Shown here: one piece after another, positions 8,173-16,839 of the stretch
How the letters are laid out: each line of letters opens with the position of its first letter
Position numbering within the stretch: the stretch's first letter is position 1
NCBI GenBank assembly: GCA_046153875.1
Contig: JBJXFE010000073.1
Coordinates: 1-64,000 of the forward strand
Length of the DNA stretch: 64,000 bases
Direction: 5' to 3'
DNA from: JBJXFE01 sp046153875
Lineage (GTDB): Bacteria > Planctomycetota > Phycisphaerae > Phycisphaerales > UBA1924
Notes under the pieces: model-generated
What the model saw: only the letters and a program-made list of their open reading frames with translations
What the model was told of the DNA's origin: nothing
Databases searched by the model: none
Made by a program: the position numbers and the translations under genes

Positions 8173-9768
8173 TCAATCGGCGCGCGAGGCGTTGGGGCGC
8201 CCGGGGACGACCTGCCCCTCGCGCGGGGCTTCCGCGCCGGTGTTCACACGCCCCGCGTTGCCGCTCGCATCCATCAACCCGTCGGCGAAGATCGCGAGGA
8301 TGACCACGCCGCCCGCGGAGACCATCGCCGCGAGCGGGCGCGAGAAGAAGGGTGTGGGCACGGGCGTCGATCGAGCCGCGTCGGGCGATTCGAGCAGCGG
8401 GGCCGCAACGAGGCGCAGGTAGTAGAACGCCGCGATCGCGGAGTTCAGCCCCAGCACGACCACCAGCACGATCTCGCCCCGGGTGATCGCGGCGCTGAAC
8501 AGCACGAACTTGCCCAGGAACCCCAGCAGCGGCGGGAAGCCCAGCAGCGAGAGGGCGCACAGCACCATGGTCCAGCCCAGAGCCGGGTGCGTGCGGCACA
8601 GGCCGCGGAGGTCCGCGACGGATTCGATCTCGGCCGGCTCGCCCTGGCCCCGGGGCCGCTCCAGGCAGGCGAGCACCGCGAACGCGCCCATGTTCATCAC
8701 GCCGTAGCAGAGCAGGTAGAAGAGCACGGCGGCCAGGCCGTTCTCCGTGATGCCGTCGCCCGGGCCCGCGACGACACCGACAAGCATGTACCCCGAGTGG
8801 GCGATCGACGAGTACGCGAGCATGCGCTTGACGGACGTCTGCAGGATCGCCAGGACGTTGCCGACGGTCATGGTGAGGGCGGCCATGACCCACAGGGCGA
8901 GACGCACGGGCTCGGGGAGCCACGGCCCATCGCCGGGCGCGCCGACGAGCGACACGAGCAGGATGATCGCGATGAACCCCGCGGTCTTGGGGACGAACGC
9001 GAGAAACGCCGCGACGGAGGAGGAAGCGCCCTCGTACACGTCGGGCGTGTAGAAGTGCATGGGGACGGCGGCGATCTTGAAGGCGACGCCGGCGAGCGCA
9101 ATGAGCAGCCCGGTCATGGCGATGCCGTTGATCTCGCCGCCGGCGAGGGCCGCCCGGATCTCGGCCAGGTCCGTCGTGCCCGTGCCGCCGTAGAGCAGGG
9201 CGAAGCCGTAGAGGAACGTGGCCGCGCCGAGCGCGCCGAGGAAGAAGTACTTGACGCCGGCTTCGTGAGACCTCGCCCCGCGCCCCGTGACCGAGGAACC
9301 GGAGCTGATCGTGACCATGATATACGTCGGCAGAGAGGTGAGTTCCAGCGCCAGGAACAGCCAGATCAGGTCGTCGGCCGAGGCGCAGAGCATGACGCCC
9401 GTGAGCGAGAAGAGGAAGAAGGCGTAGAACTCGGCGCGGTTGGTGCGGAGCGGGTTGAACTTCTGGCGGCCGAGCGCGATGAGCCGCTCCTCCGTGCGAT
9501 CCACGGTGCCGGCCGCGAGCAGCAGCAGCAGCAACCCGACGACGGCGACCAGCACCTTGGCGAACGGCACGAGGCCCGGCAGGACGCTGGTGTCGGTCGG
9601 GGGTGTGGTGACCGCGCCGAGGATGCCCGCGGCGATCAGGCCCAGGCCGGCGATCGGGGCGCACAGGCGACGTATCGCAAGGCTCGGGGAAAGACCGACG
9701 ACCATGACGATGCACGTCGCGGCGAAGAGCGCGAGCTCCGGGAGCAGCAGGTGGACCTTGTCGATCAC
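8173..9768 (-). CDS. nuoN: NADH-quinone oxidoreductase subunit N
   Basis: A 531-residue membrane subunit of complex I, one of the three antiporter-like proton-pumping subunits. About 14 hydrophobic helices are visible. LALELTSLPTYIMV carries the conserved membrane glutamate of helix 5, and a GVAFKIAAVPMHFYTPDVYEG segment matches the proton-channel lysine helix of NuoN. The GTG at 9768 overlaps the stop of nuoM (GTGA) and is preceded by GGAGG; a longer reading frame to 9939 gives an arginine-rich non-family N-terminus and is rejected. It is the last gene of nuoJKLMN. Confidence 0.95.
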   Translation of the reverse strand: MIDKVHLLLPELALFAATCIVMVVGLSPSLAIRRLCAPIAGLGLIAAGILGAVTTPPTDTSVLPGLVPFAKVLVAVVGLLLLLLAAGTVDRTEERLIALGRQKFNPLRTNRAEFYAFFLFSLTGVMLCASADDLIWLFLALELTSLPTYIMVTISSGSSVTGRGARSHEAGVKYFFLGALGAATFLYGFALLYGGTGTTDLAEIRAALAGGEINGIAMTGLLIALAGVAFKIAAVPMHFYTPDVYEGASSSVAAFLAFVPKTAGFIAIILLVSLVGAPGDGPWLPEPVRLALWVMAALTMTVGNVLAILQTSVKRMLAYSSIAHSGYMLVGVVAGPGDGITENGLAAVLFYLLCYGVMNMGAFAVLACLERPRGQGEPAEIESVADLRGLCRTHPALGWTMVLCALSLLGFPPLLGFLGKFVLFSAAITRGEIVLVVVLGLNSAIAAFYYLRLVAAPLLESPDAARSTPVPTPFFSRPLAAMVSAGGVVILAIFADGLMDASGNAGRVNTGAEAPREGQVVPGRPNASRAD

Positions 9769-11420
9769 GGCCCGCCTCCGGTGGTGCTCGCCGCGGGTTC
9801 GTGGGATGCGCCGAGCGTGCCCCGCTCCGGGCGCGGCGTCGCAACGCCGTTGGCGTTCAGCACGGTCCGCACCGTTTCCATCACCGGCGCGTGGATGGCG
9901 TCGAGCGCGGGCGCGGGGTAGAGGCCCAGCACGATGCACGGCACGGCGAGCATGGCGAGGATGCCGATCTCGCGGGCGTTGAGGTCGGCGGGCAGCCCCG
10001 GTTTGGCGCCGTCGGCGTGCGCTTCATCGTGGTGGGCGTGCGGCTCGACGAGGGGCCCGAAGACGACCTTGCCGACCATGTACAGCAGGTAGATCGCGGC
10101 GACGATCATGCCCGTGCCGGCGACGGCCGCGTACCAGGGGCCGAGGCGCCCGGGGGTGCCGCCGACGTGAGCGTCGCCCCACCACAGCTCTCCTCCGGCC
10201 TGGAATGCACCCAGCAGGCAGAGGAACTCGCCGACGAAGCCGTTGAGCCCGGGCAGCCCGACGGACGCGAGCGTGAAGAAGACCATGAAGGTGGCCCATA
10301 CCGGCATTTTCGCCGCCAGCCCGCCCAGTTCCTTCATCGATCGCGTGTGGTAGCGCTCGTAGATCATCCCGATCAGCAGGAAGAGGGCCCCGGTCGAGAG
10401 GCCGTGGTTGATCATGTAGAGCACGGAGCCGCTGACGCCCGCGGCGTTGAACGCGACGAGGCCGAGGATGCAGAACCCCAGGTGCGAAACGGACGAGTAC
10501 GCGACGAGTTTCTTCACGTCGGTCTGCACCCAGCAGATCAGCCCGGCGTAGACGATCCCGATGATGCAGATCACGGCGATGAGGGGGGCGAACTCCCACG
10601 CGGCCTGCGGCGCGAACGGGAGCGCGAACCGGTAAATGCCGTACGTCCCGAGCTTGAGCAGCACACCCGCGAGGATGACCGAACCGGCCGTCGGTGCCTC
10701 GGTGTGTGCCAGCGGCAGCCACGTGTGGAACGGGAAGAGCGGCACTTTGACGGCGAAGCCGGCGAGCAGGGCGGCAAAGACCCAGGCCTGCTGACCCGCG
10801 GACATCTGGCGCGCGGCCTGCGCCAGGGCCCCGATGTCGAACGTCCAGCCCAGTCCGAGCGACACCGCGTGAAACCACGCGACGTACACCAGCCCCGCCA
10901 GCGCCAGCATCGAGCCGGTGAACGTGTAGAGAAAGAACTTCGTCGCGGCCTTCACGCGGTTCGTCGAGCCGTAGAGGTTGATGAGCACCCACATTGGGAT
11001 CAGCGTGAACTCGAAGCCGATGTAGAAGAGGATGAGATCGCGGGAGGCGAAGACCAGAGTCATCGCCGCCTGCAAGACCAGCAGCCACGCGTAGTACGTC
11101 TTCACACGCTCCGTGATCGCCGTCGTGCTGGCCAGCACGCAGATCGGCCCGAGCAGCGCCGTCAGCGCGATGAGCAACAGGGCAACGGAATCCACACCCA
11201 CCGCAAGGCGCAGGCCGAGGGAGGGGAGCCAGTCCGCGTTGCTCTCGCCGAACTGGAAGGCGGCCGCGGCGGACCAGTCGAAGCGGAAGAGCGCGCCCAC
11301 CGTCAGCCCGAACGCCGCCCACGTCCCCCCGAGCGCGACACGCCGGGCGAGGCGCGCGGGTCCGACCGCAACCACGCCCGCGGCGATGAGGGGAACCAGG
11401 ATGGTCAGGAAAAGGATCAT
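9765..11420 (-). CDS. nuoM: NADH-quinone oxidoreductase subunit M
   Basis: A 551-residue antiporter-like proton-pumping subunit of complex I. The conserved helix IGFEFTLIPMWVLI carries the membrane glutamate, and the LPLAHTEAPTAGSVILAGVLLKLG segment, with its channel lysine, is diagnostic for NuoM. Near the C-terminus a short loop PHAHHDEAHADG is His-rich. The ATG at 11420 overlaps the TGA of nuoL (ATGA), consistent with coupled translation that would help stoichiometric assembly of the membrane arm. An ATG five codons upstream is possible but overlaps more. Confidence 0.96.
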   Translation of the reverse strand: MILFLTILVPLIAAGVVAVGPARLARRVALGGTWAAFGLTVGALFRFDWSAAAAFQFGESNADWLPSLGLRLAVGVDSVALLLIALTALLGPICVLASTTAITERVKTYYAWLLVLQAAMTLVFASRDLILFYIGFEFTLIPMWVLINLYGSTNRVKAATKFFLYTFTGSMLALAGLVYVAWFHAVSLGLGWTFDIGALAQAARQMSAGQQAWVFAALLAGFAVKVPLFPFHTWLPLAHTEAPTAGSVILAGVLLKLGTYGIYRFALPFAPQAAWEFAPLIAVICIIGIVYAGLICWVQTDVKKLVAYSSVSHLGFCILGLVAFNAAGVSGSVLYMINHGLSTGALFLLIGMIYERYHTRSMKELGGLAAKMPVWATFMVFFTLASVGLPGLNGFVGEFLCLLGAFQAGGELWWGDAHVGGTPGRLGPWYAAVAGTGMIVAAIYLLYMVGKVVFGPLVEPHAHHDEAHADGAKPGLPADLNAREIGILAMLAVPCIVLGLYPAPALDAIHAPVMETVRTVLNANGVATPRPERGTLGASHEPAASTTGGGP

Positions 11421-13741
11421 GCGGAAGCGAGCCACACGATGATGAGCAGGACCGCGACGCCGCCGGCCATGCCCGCGGCGTAGGAGTGCAGCGAACCGCT
11501 CTGGCTGGGGCGGAGCACGCCGCCCATGGCGCGGGGCAGCAAGCCAAACAGGTTCACGAGACCGTCCACCAGCAGCTTGTCGATCAGGTGGAAGATGTGA
11601 GAGATGACCCAGAGCGGGCGGACGAAGAGGAAGTCAAAGAGCTCGTCCACGTACCACTTGTGCTGCGCCCAGCGGGCGACGGGGCCGATGACCGGCAGCA
11701 ACTCGTCGGCCCGGGCCGTCGCGGCGAGGGTGCGCGAGCCGAGCCCCAGCCCCGCGAGCCCGCGCGGCCCGTGCAGCCGGGCGGCCACCAGGATGCCGAA
11801 GAAGCCGACGAACGCCGAGACGTAGTACATGACCGCGTGCGGGTCATACCCGAGGAACCCGGCGCCCGCGTGGGCCTCGGTGGCGTGCTCACCCGCCGAA
11901 GGCGCATGAACGTCGCCCGTCGGCGCGTCGGCGAGGGTTACGCCCGCCGACGAGTGGTGGACCATGTTCCCGGCCCAGCCGTGGTGCTCGCTGTGGACGA
12001 AGTATGTGCCCGCGGCGAGCACGGAGAGGACCGCCAGCGTCGCGAGGACGACGTTGACCGCCCACCCCGGGGCGTGGGGGTGGAAGTCGCGCGTGTGTCC
12101 ATGCGCCCCTTGCTTCGACGGCTCATCGTGACTGTGGGCGTGCGGGTGGGCCTTGGCATGTGCGTCGCTGTGGCCCGAGTCGTGTCCGCTGTTCCCTTTG
12201 TCCTCGTGGGCGTGGTGTTCATCGCCCGGGTGATACTCCACCGGGCCGACGAAGACGCGGAAGAAGACGCGGAACGTGTAATACGCCGTCAGCCCCGCCG
12301 TGATGAGCAGCAGCCAGCCCACCGGCGCGAAACCCGGCGTCGTGAACGCCTCGGCCAGGATCATGTCCTTGCTGAAGAACCCGGCGCTGAACGGAAACCC
12401 GGCCAGATTCAAGCACCCCACCAGCATGGCGGCAGCGACGACCCTCCATCCCGGCTGGCTCCAGAGGCCGCTGATCTTCCGCAGGTCGAGCTGCCCCGCG
12501 AAGCCGTGCATCACGGCGCCGCAGCACAGGAAGAGCGTGGCCTTGAAGAAGGCATGGGTGAAGACGTGGAAGCACGCGCCCGCACTGGTCATCACGCCCA
12601 GCCCGGCGAACATGTAGCCGAGCTGGCTCACGGTCGAGTAGGCCATGATGCGTTTGATGTCGAACTGGGCCATGCCGATGGTGGCGGCCAGGACGGCCGT
12701 GAGCGTGCCGACCCAGGCGACGGCGGGGAGGGCGAACTCGCTGACGAGGAAGACCGGGTACATCCGCGCGATCATGAACACGCCTGCGGTGACCATCGTG
12801 GCCGCGTGGATGAGGGCGGAGACGGGCGTCGGGCCCTCCATCGCGTCGGGGAGCCAGACGTACAGCGGGAGCTGCGCCGATTTGCCGAAGGCGCCGACCA
12901 TGAGCAGCAGCGCGATCGCCTGGACGGTTCCGGGGATCTGGTCCCAGTGGCCTTCGCGGGCGAGGTCCAGGCACCGGAGCAGCTCGGGATTGTTGAAGAG
13001 CTCGTCGTAGCGGACCGTGCCGAACTGCACGAACGTGAGCATGACGCCCAAGGCCAGCCCCAGGTCGCCGATGCGGTTCATGATGAACGCTTTCTTGGCG
13101 GCGGCGACGGCGCTGGGCTTCTTGTAGAAGTAGCCGATGAGCAGGTACGAGCAGAGCCCGACGCCCTCCCAGCCCAGGTAGAGCAGGACGAGGTTGTCGG
13201 CCATGACCAGGCAGGCCATCGAGAAGACGAAGAGGTTGAACGCGGCGAAGAACCGGCAGTACCCGACGCCCAGGTCGTGGGCCATGTACTCGCTGGCGTA
13301 GAGGGCGATCAGCGTCGCCAGGCCGGTGACGAAGAGCATCCAGAGCAGCGTCAGCGCGTCGATGTGGAAGGCGAAGTCAGCGATGAAGTGCTGGCCGGCG
13401 CCGCTCCCCCACGCGAAGTCGATCCAGCGGAACCCGTGCGCGACCCGGGCGCCCTCGGCCCCGAGGTCCAGGTAGGTCGAGACGATCACGACGAAGGACG
13501 CGGCGAGCAGCCCGACGCTGATCCACGCCGGCAGCTTGCTCTTGACACGGAACGCCGCGCACAGGCCGCAGAGAACCGTGCCGAGCATGGTCAGCGCGGG
13601 GACAAGCAGCGTCGAGCCCGCGCCGGGGAGCGTGGGGGACGGATCGGCGGCGAGGCTCCCGAGCATCGGGAGGGCCGTCATCAGGTTGTCCGCCAGACCC
13701 GTCAGCATGGGTTCACGCAGGCACCGCCGTTGCTCGATCAT
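11417..13741 (-). CDS. nuoL: NADH-quinone oxidoreductase subunit L, with His-rich loop
   Basis: A 774-residue complex I subunit, longer than the usual 600-700. It has YLGWEGVGLCSYLLIG with the conserved glutamate and the channel motif GPTPVSALIHAATMVTAG. It drives proton pumping and carries the long lateral helix of the family at the C-terminus. Residues 504-556 are an extra hydrophilic loop with 15 histidines in 53 residues, between two transmembrane helices. The start is uncertain: ATG at 13741 directly behind a GC-rich hairpin, ATG at 13708, or ATG at 13681. It follows nuoK after 25 bases. Confidence 0.95.
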   Translation of the reverse strand: MIEQRRCLREPMLTGLADNLMTALPMLGSLAADPSPTLPGAGSTLLVPALTMLGTVLCGLCAAFRVKSKLPAWISVGLLAASFVVIVSTYLDLGAEGARVAHGFRWIDFAWGSGAGQHFIADFAFHIDALTLLWMLFVTGLATLIALYASEYMAHDLGVGYCRFFAAFNLFVFSMACLVMADNLVLLYLGWEGVGLCSYLLIGYFYKKPSAVAAAKKAFIMNRIGDLGLALGVMLTFVQFGTVRYDELFNNPELLRCLDLAREGHWDQIPGTVQAIALLLMVGAFGKSAQLPLYVWLPDAMEGPTPVSALIHAATMVTAGVFMIARMYPVFLVSEFALPAVAWVGTLTAVLAATIGMAQFDIKRIMAYSTVSQLGYMFAGLGVMTSAGACFHVFTHAFFKATLFLCCGAVMHGFAGQLDLRKISGLWSQPGWRVVAAAMLVGCLNLAGFPFSAGFFSKDMILAEAFTTPGFAPVGWLLLITAGLTAYYTFRVFFRVFVGPVEYHPGDEHHAHEDKGNSGHDSGHSDAHAKAHPHAHSHDEPSKQGAHGHTRDFHPHAPGWAVNVVLATLAVLSVLAAGTYFVHSEHHGWAGNMVHHSSAGVTLADAPTGDVHAPSAGEHATEAHAGAGFLGYDPHAVMYYVSAFVGFFGILVAARLHGPRGLAGLGLGSRTLAATARADELLPVIGPVARWAQHKWYVDELFDFLFVRPLWVISHIFHLIDKLLVDGLVNLFGLLPRAMGGVLRPSQSGSLHSYAAGMAGGVAVLLIIVWLASA

Positions 13742-13760
13742 CCCGCCGCGGAACGGCGGG
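13742..13760. repeat. Short GC-rich hairpin between nuoK and nuoL
   Basis: CCCGCC-gcggaac-GGCGGG forms a six-bp stem with a seven-base loop in the 25-base gap between nuoK and nuoL, abutting the assigned nuoL start. It could affect nuoL translation or be a small repeat remnant. There is no T-tract, so it is not an intrinsic terminator. Confidence 0.4.
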
Positions 13761-13766
13761 CCACCC

Positions 13767-14129
13767 TCACCCCTTCATCTCCGCCCACTCCTCCGCGTCC
13801 AGGGACTCGCGCCGGCGGAACAGCAGTACCACCAGCGCCAGCGCCATAGCCGCCTCCGCCGCCGCCACCGTCAGCACGAAGATCACGAACGACTCGCCCG
13901 TGTGGTTCAGGTGATAGCGGCTGAAGGAGACGAGCGCGATCCCCGCCGCCTGGAACATCAACTCCGTGCAGAGGAACATGATGATCATGTTCCGGCGCGT
14001 GAGGAACCCGATGAGCCCCAGCGCGAACATCGCGGCCGACACGAACAGGTAGTGCGCCAGCGTCGGTCCCGCCATCGCCGCGGGGTAGTCCCCCTGCGCC
14101 AGCAGCTGCGTGGCGAGGAAGTCGCTCAC
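13767..14129 (-). CDS. nuoK: NADH-quinone oxidoreductase subunit K
   Basis: A 120-residue three-helix membrane subunit of complex I. The conserved glutamates of the proton half-channel are in FLCTELMFQAAG (helix 2) and VAAAEAAMALAL (helix 3). The N-terminus is about 15-20 residues longer than in E. coli NuoK. The start is GTG at 14129, overlapping the nuoJ stop as GTGA. Its place between nuoJ and nuoL is the usual order. Confidence 0.95.
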   Translation of the reverse strand: MSDFLATQLLAQGDYPAAMAGPTLAHYLFVSAAMFALGLIGFLTRRNMIIMFLCTELMFQAAGIALVSFSRYHLNHTGESFVIFVLTVAAAEAAMALALVVLLFRRRESLDAEEWAEMKG

Positions 14130-15055
14130 GCGTCACCCCCCGCTCCGAGCGTGGCGGCGTGGCGCGCCTTGGCCTCCTCGTCGATCTGCACCTGCTTGCG
14201 GGCCAGGACCACCGCGCCGAGCATCGCCATAAGCAGGATCACGCCCGCGATCTCGATCGACCCCGGCTTGTCGCGCAGGAGCGAGAACGCCACGCCCTCG
14301 ACGTTGGACGACGCCACGCCCGCGGGCAGGCGCGCCTTGCGGACGCGCCCGTCGGCGGACACGATGTCGGCCTCGCCCGCCGCCGCATTCACGTTCTCGA
14401 CGCGGTCGCCCGCCCGGAGCAGGTCCGCGTTGCGGAGGGCCGTTTCGGCCTTGCCGGGCAGCAGTTCAAGGATCGGCGGACCGCCGCCAGGATCGCCCGC
14501 GGGGCGCAGGTCGCGCACCCCGGCGAACAGCATCGTCGTGAGCGCCCCCAGCAGCAGGAACCCCACGACCGTCGCCGCGATCGGCTCGCGGGCCGTCGCG
14601 TCATAGTCGGCCAGCCCCTCGGTGCGGTCCTCCGTCGGGGCCTGGGTGGCGAGCATGATGACGAACAGGTACGTGATGAGGATCGCGCCCGCGTAGACGA
14701 TGATGAGCGCGAAGGCGACGAACTCCGCCGCCAGCAGCACGAACAGCCCCGCCGACGCCAGCACCGTCATGATGAAGTACAGGGCCGCGTACACCGGGCG
14801 CGGGTGCGTGATGACCCGCAGGGCCGCCCCGAGCGCGACCGCAGAAAAAACGTAGAAAAACAGGTTGGGCAGGTGCTCCCCCGCCCGCAAGCCCAGGAGC
14901 AGCAGCCCCAGCCCGCCCGCCGACGCCGCGAGCAGCGCCCCGATCGGCTGTGGGTTCACGCCCCGCCTCGGCAGCGCCATGCACACGCCGACACCCCCGA
15001 GCACCAGCAGCAGGTAGAGCCCGACGGGATGGATGACGTGCGAAAGCTGGTCCAA
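14126..15055 (-). CDS. nuoJ: NADH-quinone oxidoreductase subunit J, with extra soluble segment
   Basis: A 309-residue complex I membrane subunit, much longer than E. coli NuoJ (about 184). Five hydrophobic segments are present, including the YAGAILITYLFVIML helix that forms the conserved pi-bulge region. Between the fourth helix and the last one lies an added polar stretch of about 80-100 residues. The final helix (IEIAGVILLMAMLGAVVLARKQ region) then matches the family. The start is TTG at 15055, with GAGGGG just upstream. It is the first gene of nuoJKLMN; nuoA-I must lie elsewhere. Confidence 0.93.
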   Translation of the reverse strand: MDQLSHVIHPVGLYLLLVLGGVGVCMALPRRGVNPQPIGALLAASAGGLGLLLLGLRAGEHLPNLFFYVFSAVALGAALRVITHPRPVYAALYFIMTVLASAGLFVLLAAEFVAFALIIVYAGAILITYLFVIMLATQAPTEDRTEGLADYDATAREPIAATVVGFLLLGALTTMLFAGVRDLRPAGDPGGGPPILELLPGKAETALRNADLLRAGDRVENVNAAAGEADIVSADGRVRKARLPAGVASSNVEGVAFSLLRDKPGSIEIAGVILLMAMLGAVVLARKQVQIDEEAKARHAATLGAGGDA

Positions 15056-15127
15056 AGGCCCCTCGTGCCTCGACGGCGTGCCGGACCGCCCGGCCCTCGG
15101 GCCGGCTCCCCGGGCGCGAAGGGCGAG

Positions 15128-15156
15128 AGGATAGAGCCCCGCGGGGCGTCCATCAA
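15128..15156 (-). promoter_or_regulatory. Sigma-70-like promoter for nuoJKLMN
   Basis: On the minus strand TTGATG (15156-15151) is followed after 17 bases by TATCCT (15133-15128), a good match to -35 and -10 hexamers with ideal spacing. Transcription would start near 15121, giving a leader of about 65 bases before the TTG start of nuoJ. Confidence 0.55.
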
Positions 15157-15165
15157 CCGACCGAG

Positions 15166-15171
15166 TACCAT
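15166..15171 (+). promoter_or_regulatory. TACCAT box, candidate -10 of leaderless pgsA transcript
   Basis: TACCAT ends seven bases before the ATG at 15179, and no Shine-Dalgarno sequence is present. The geometry favours 15179 over the in-frame ATG at 15170, which overlaps the box. Confidence 0.4.
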
Positions 15172-15178
15172 GCCCGGC

Positions 15179-15886
15179 ATGACCGACCCGGGCCCGAGCA
15201 TCGCGACGCCGCCCGATGGGCTCTATCGGCGCCTGCCCAACGCGATCACCGTGCTACGCCTCGTGCTGGCCGCCGCGTTTTTCGTCCTGCTCACGCCCTG
15301 GACCGCCACCGACCGCCTCTTCCCCGACGACAGCGCCAACACCTTCGCCCGCCCGAACCTCGTGCTCCTGGCCGCGGCGCTCCTCTTCATCCTGGCCGCC
15401 GCCACCGACGCGCTCGACGGGTTCCTTGCCCGCCGATGGAACGCCGTGACGGCCTTCGGGCGGGTCATGGACCCCTTCGCGGACAAGGTGCTCGTCGTCG
15501 GCGCGTTCATCTACCTCGCCGGGCCCCCCTTCCACATCGGCGCGGACGTCAAGGGACGTAACCCGGAGGAGTTCCAGGTCAGCGGCGTCGAGCCGTGGAT
15601 GGTCGTGGTCGCGCTCGCCCGCGAGCTGCTCGTCACCTCGATCCGCGGCGTGCTGGAGGGGATGGGCGTCGCCTTCCCGGCCGACTGGTCCGGCAAGGCA
15701 AAGATGATCCTCCAGTCCATCGCCGTTCCGGTCATCCTCGCCGTCCTCGCCGTCGCGGACGGGCGACCGGGTACGCCGGGCCGGTGGTTCATCGTCAGCC
15801 TCGTGTGGGCGACCGTGGGCGTCACGATCCTCTCGGGGTTGCCGTACGTCGCCCGCGCGTTCGCCGCCTTCCGCGACCCGCGCTAG
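15179..15886 (+). CDS. pgsA: CDP-alcohol phosphatidyltransferase, phosphatidylglycerophosphate synthase
   Basis: A 235-residue membrane enzyme that makes phosphatidylglycerol phosphate from CDP-diacylglycerol and glycerol-3-phosphate. The full CDP-alcohol phosphotransferase signature D-x2-DG-x2-AR-x8-G-x3-D-x3-D is present, running from DALDGFLAR to GRVMDPFADK. Five or six hydrophobic helices follow. The next gene, 20 bases downstream, encodes the phosphatase that completes phosphatidylglycerol synthesis, which supports the specificity. The segment between the signature and the next helix is enlarged (VKGRNPEEFQVSG). ATG 15170 is an alternative start. Confidence 0.9.
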   Translation: MTDPGPSIATPPDGLYRRLPNAITVLRLVLAAAFFVLLTPWTATDRLFPDDSANTFARPNLVLLAAALLFILAAATDALDGFLARRWNAVTAFGRVMDPFADKVLVVGAFIYLAGPPFHIGADVKGRNPEEFQVSGVEPWMVVVALARELLVTSIRGVLEGMGVAFPADWSGKAKMILQSIAVPVILAVLAVADGRPGTPGRWFIVSLVWATVGVTILSGLPYVARAFAAFRDPR

Positions 15887-15891
15887 CCCCG

Positions 15892-15897
15892 TATGCT
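15892..15897 (+). promoter_or_regulatory. TATGCT box upstream of pgpA
   Basis: TATGCT ends nine bases before the ATG of pgpA, within the 20-base gap after pgsA. It could give a separate short-leader or leaderless transcript in addition to read-through from pgsA. Confidence 0.3.
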
Positions 15898-15906
15898 GTG
15901 CCCGCG

Positions 15907-16431
15907 ATGAGACGGACCAAGCTGCGGTTCATCACGGTCTTCGGCCTGGGCGGCATGCGCCCGTTCCCGGGCACGTGGGGCTCGCTCCCCCCGGTCGCGC
16001 TCGCCGCGATCATGCTCGCCGCCGGGCTCGGGCCGGACGCGGCCGGCGCCTGGGCCTGGACCCCCTGGCTCATCTACCACGGCGTGCTGATCGTCGTGAT
16101 GAAGGTCTTCGCGCTCGCGTGCCTGTTCGACGGCGACTGGGCCGAGGCCCGCTACGGGCGCAAGGACCCGAGCAACGTCGTGGCCGACGAGACGGCCGGG
16201 CAGTGCATCGCCTTGATGTTCATCCCCCCGGCCGCGCTGGCGACGCCGGTGCTGGCGGCGTTCACGCTGCTGTACGCGTTCCTCGCCTTCCGCCTCATGG
16301 ACATCATCAAGCCCCCGCCGGCGCGCCAGCTCCAGGCCGTGCCCGGCGGATGGGGGATTCTGCTCGACGACCTGGTCGCCGGCGCGTTCGCGCTGGGGCT
16401 GGTCCAACTGATCGCGCGGGTGATCCTGTAG
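15907..16431 (+). CDS. pgpA: Phosphatidylglycerophosphatase A
   Basis: A 174-residue membrane phosphatase that removes the terminal phosphate of phosphatidylglycerol phosphate. Family motifs are the N-terminal FGLGGMRPFPGTWGS, ADETAGQCIAL (metal/phosphate site), FRLMDIIKPPP, and the C-terminal GGWGILLDDLVAG. All catalytic acidic residues appear intact. It sits directly after pgsA, making a two-step phosphatidylglycerol module. It converges on the BamE-like gene with a 12-base gap. Confidence 0.93.
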   Translation: MRRTKLRFITVFGLGGMRPFPGTWGSLPPVALAAIMLAAGLGPDAAGAWAWTPWLIYHGVLIVVMKVFALACLFDGDWAEARYGRKDPSNVVADETAGQCIALMFIPPAALATPVLAAFTLLYAFLAFRLMDIIKPPPARQLQAVPGGWGILLDDLVAGAFALGLVQLIARVIL

Positions 16432-16443
16432 CGCGGGACGCGC

Positions 16444-16809
16444 TCACTCCCGGCGCGCGGTGCATACGACCCCGTCGCGCAGCGTGACGCTCACGGCCCC
16501 GTTCGTCTCCGTGCGGCTGCGCCCGCTGAACAGCAGCAGCACGTGCCCGTGGCTGCTGTGCGTCTTGCGGTACGTCCAGCGCCACAGCTCCGAGCCGTCG
16601 TCGTCCTCGCGGCGCGAGCTCGGCTCGCCCAGCAGGTCGAGGACCTCGTCCCCGGTCGTGTACCCGGGCACGACGCGGTCCAGGTCCGACCCGCTCACGT
16701 AGCGCCCGCTGTACGTCGTGTGGCTGCTGCTCCCGATCAGGCACCCGCCCATCACGGGCGTGAGCGCCAGCGCACCAACAGCCAAGGCAATCCGGGTCCG
16801 ACGCTTCAT
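16444..16809 (-). CDS. Putative lipoprotein, SmpA/BamE-like
   Basis: A 121-residue protein with an N-terminal signal ending in a lipobox-like VMGGC (Cys23), so it is probably a lipid-anchored envelope protein. The rest resembles the SmpA/BamE fold: a helix region TTGDEVLDLLGEPSSR, then strands ELWRWTYRKT and HVLLLFSG. BamE assists the outer-membrane protein assembly machine, but many small lipoproteins share the fold, so only the fold is proposed. It is the last gene of a three-gene unit with the secreted unknown and TonB-like genes upstream (30-base gap). Confidence 0.65.
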   Translation of the reverse strand: MKRRTRIALAVGALALTPVMGGCLIGSSSHTTYSGRYVSGSDLDRVVPGYTTGDEVLDLLGEPSSRREDDDGSELWRWTYRKTHSSHGHVLLLFSGRSRTETNGAVSVTLRDGVVCTARRE

Positions 16810-16839
16810 CGCTTCTCTCCCGATCCCGCTCCGCGATCT

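Noticed and set aside
9769..9939. N-terminal extension of nuoN
   Set aside because: The extra 57 codons read as Arg-rich sequence inside nuoM and match no NuoN. The GTG at 9768 with GGAGG and the GTGA overlap is better.
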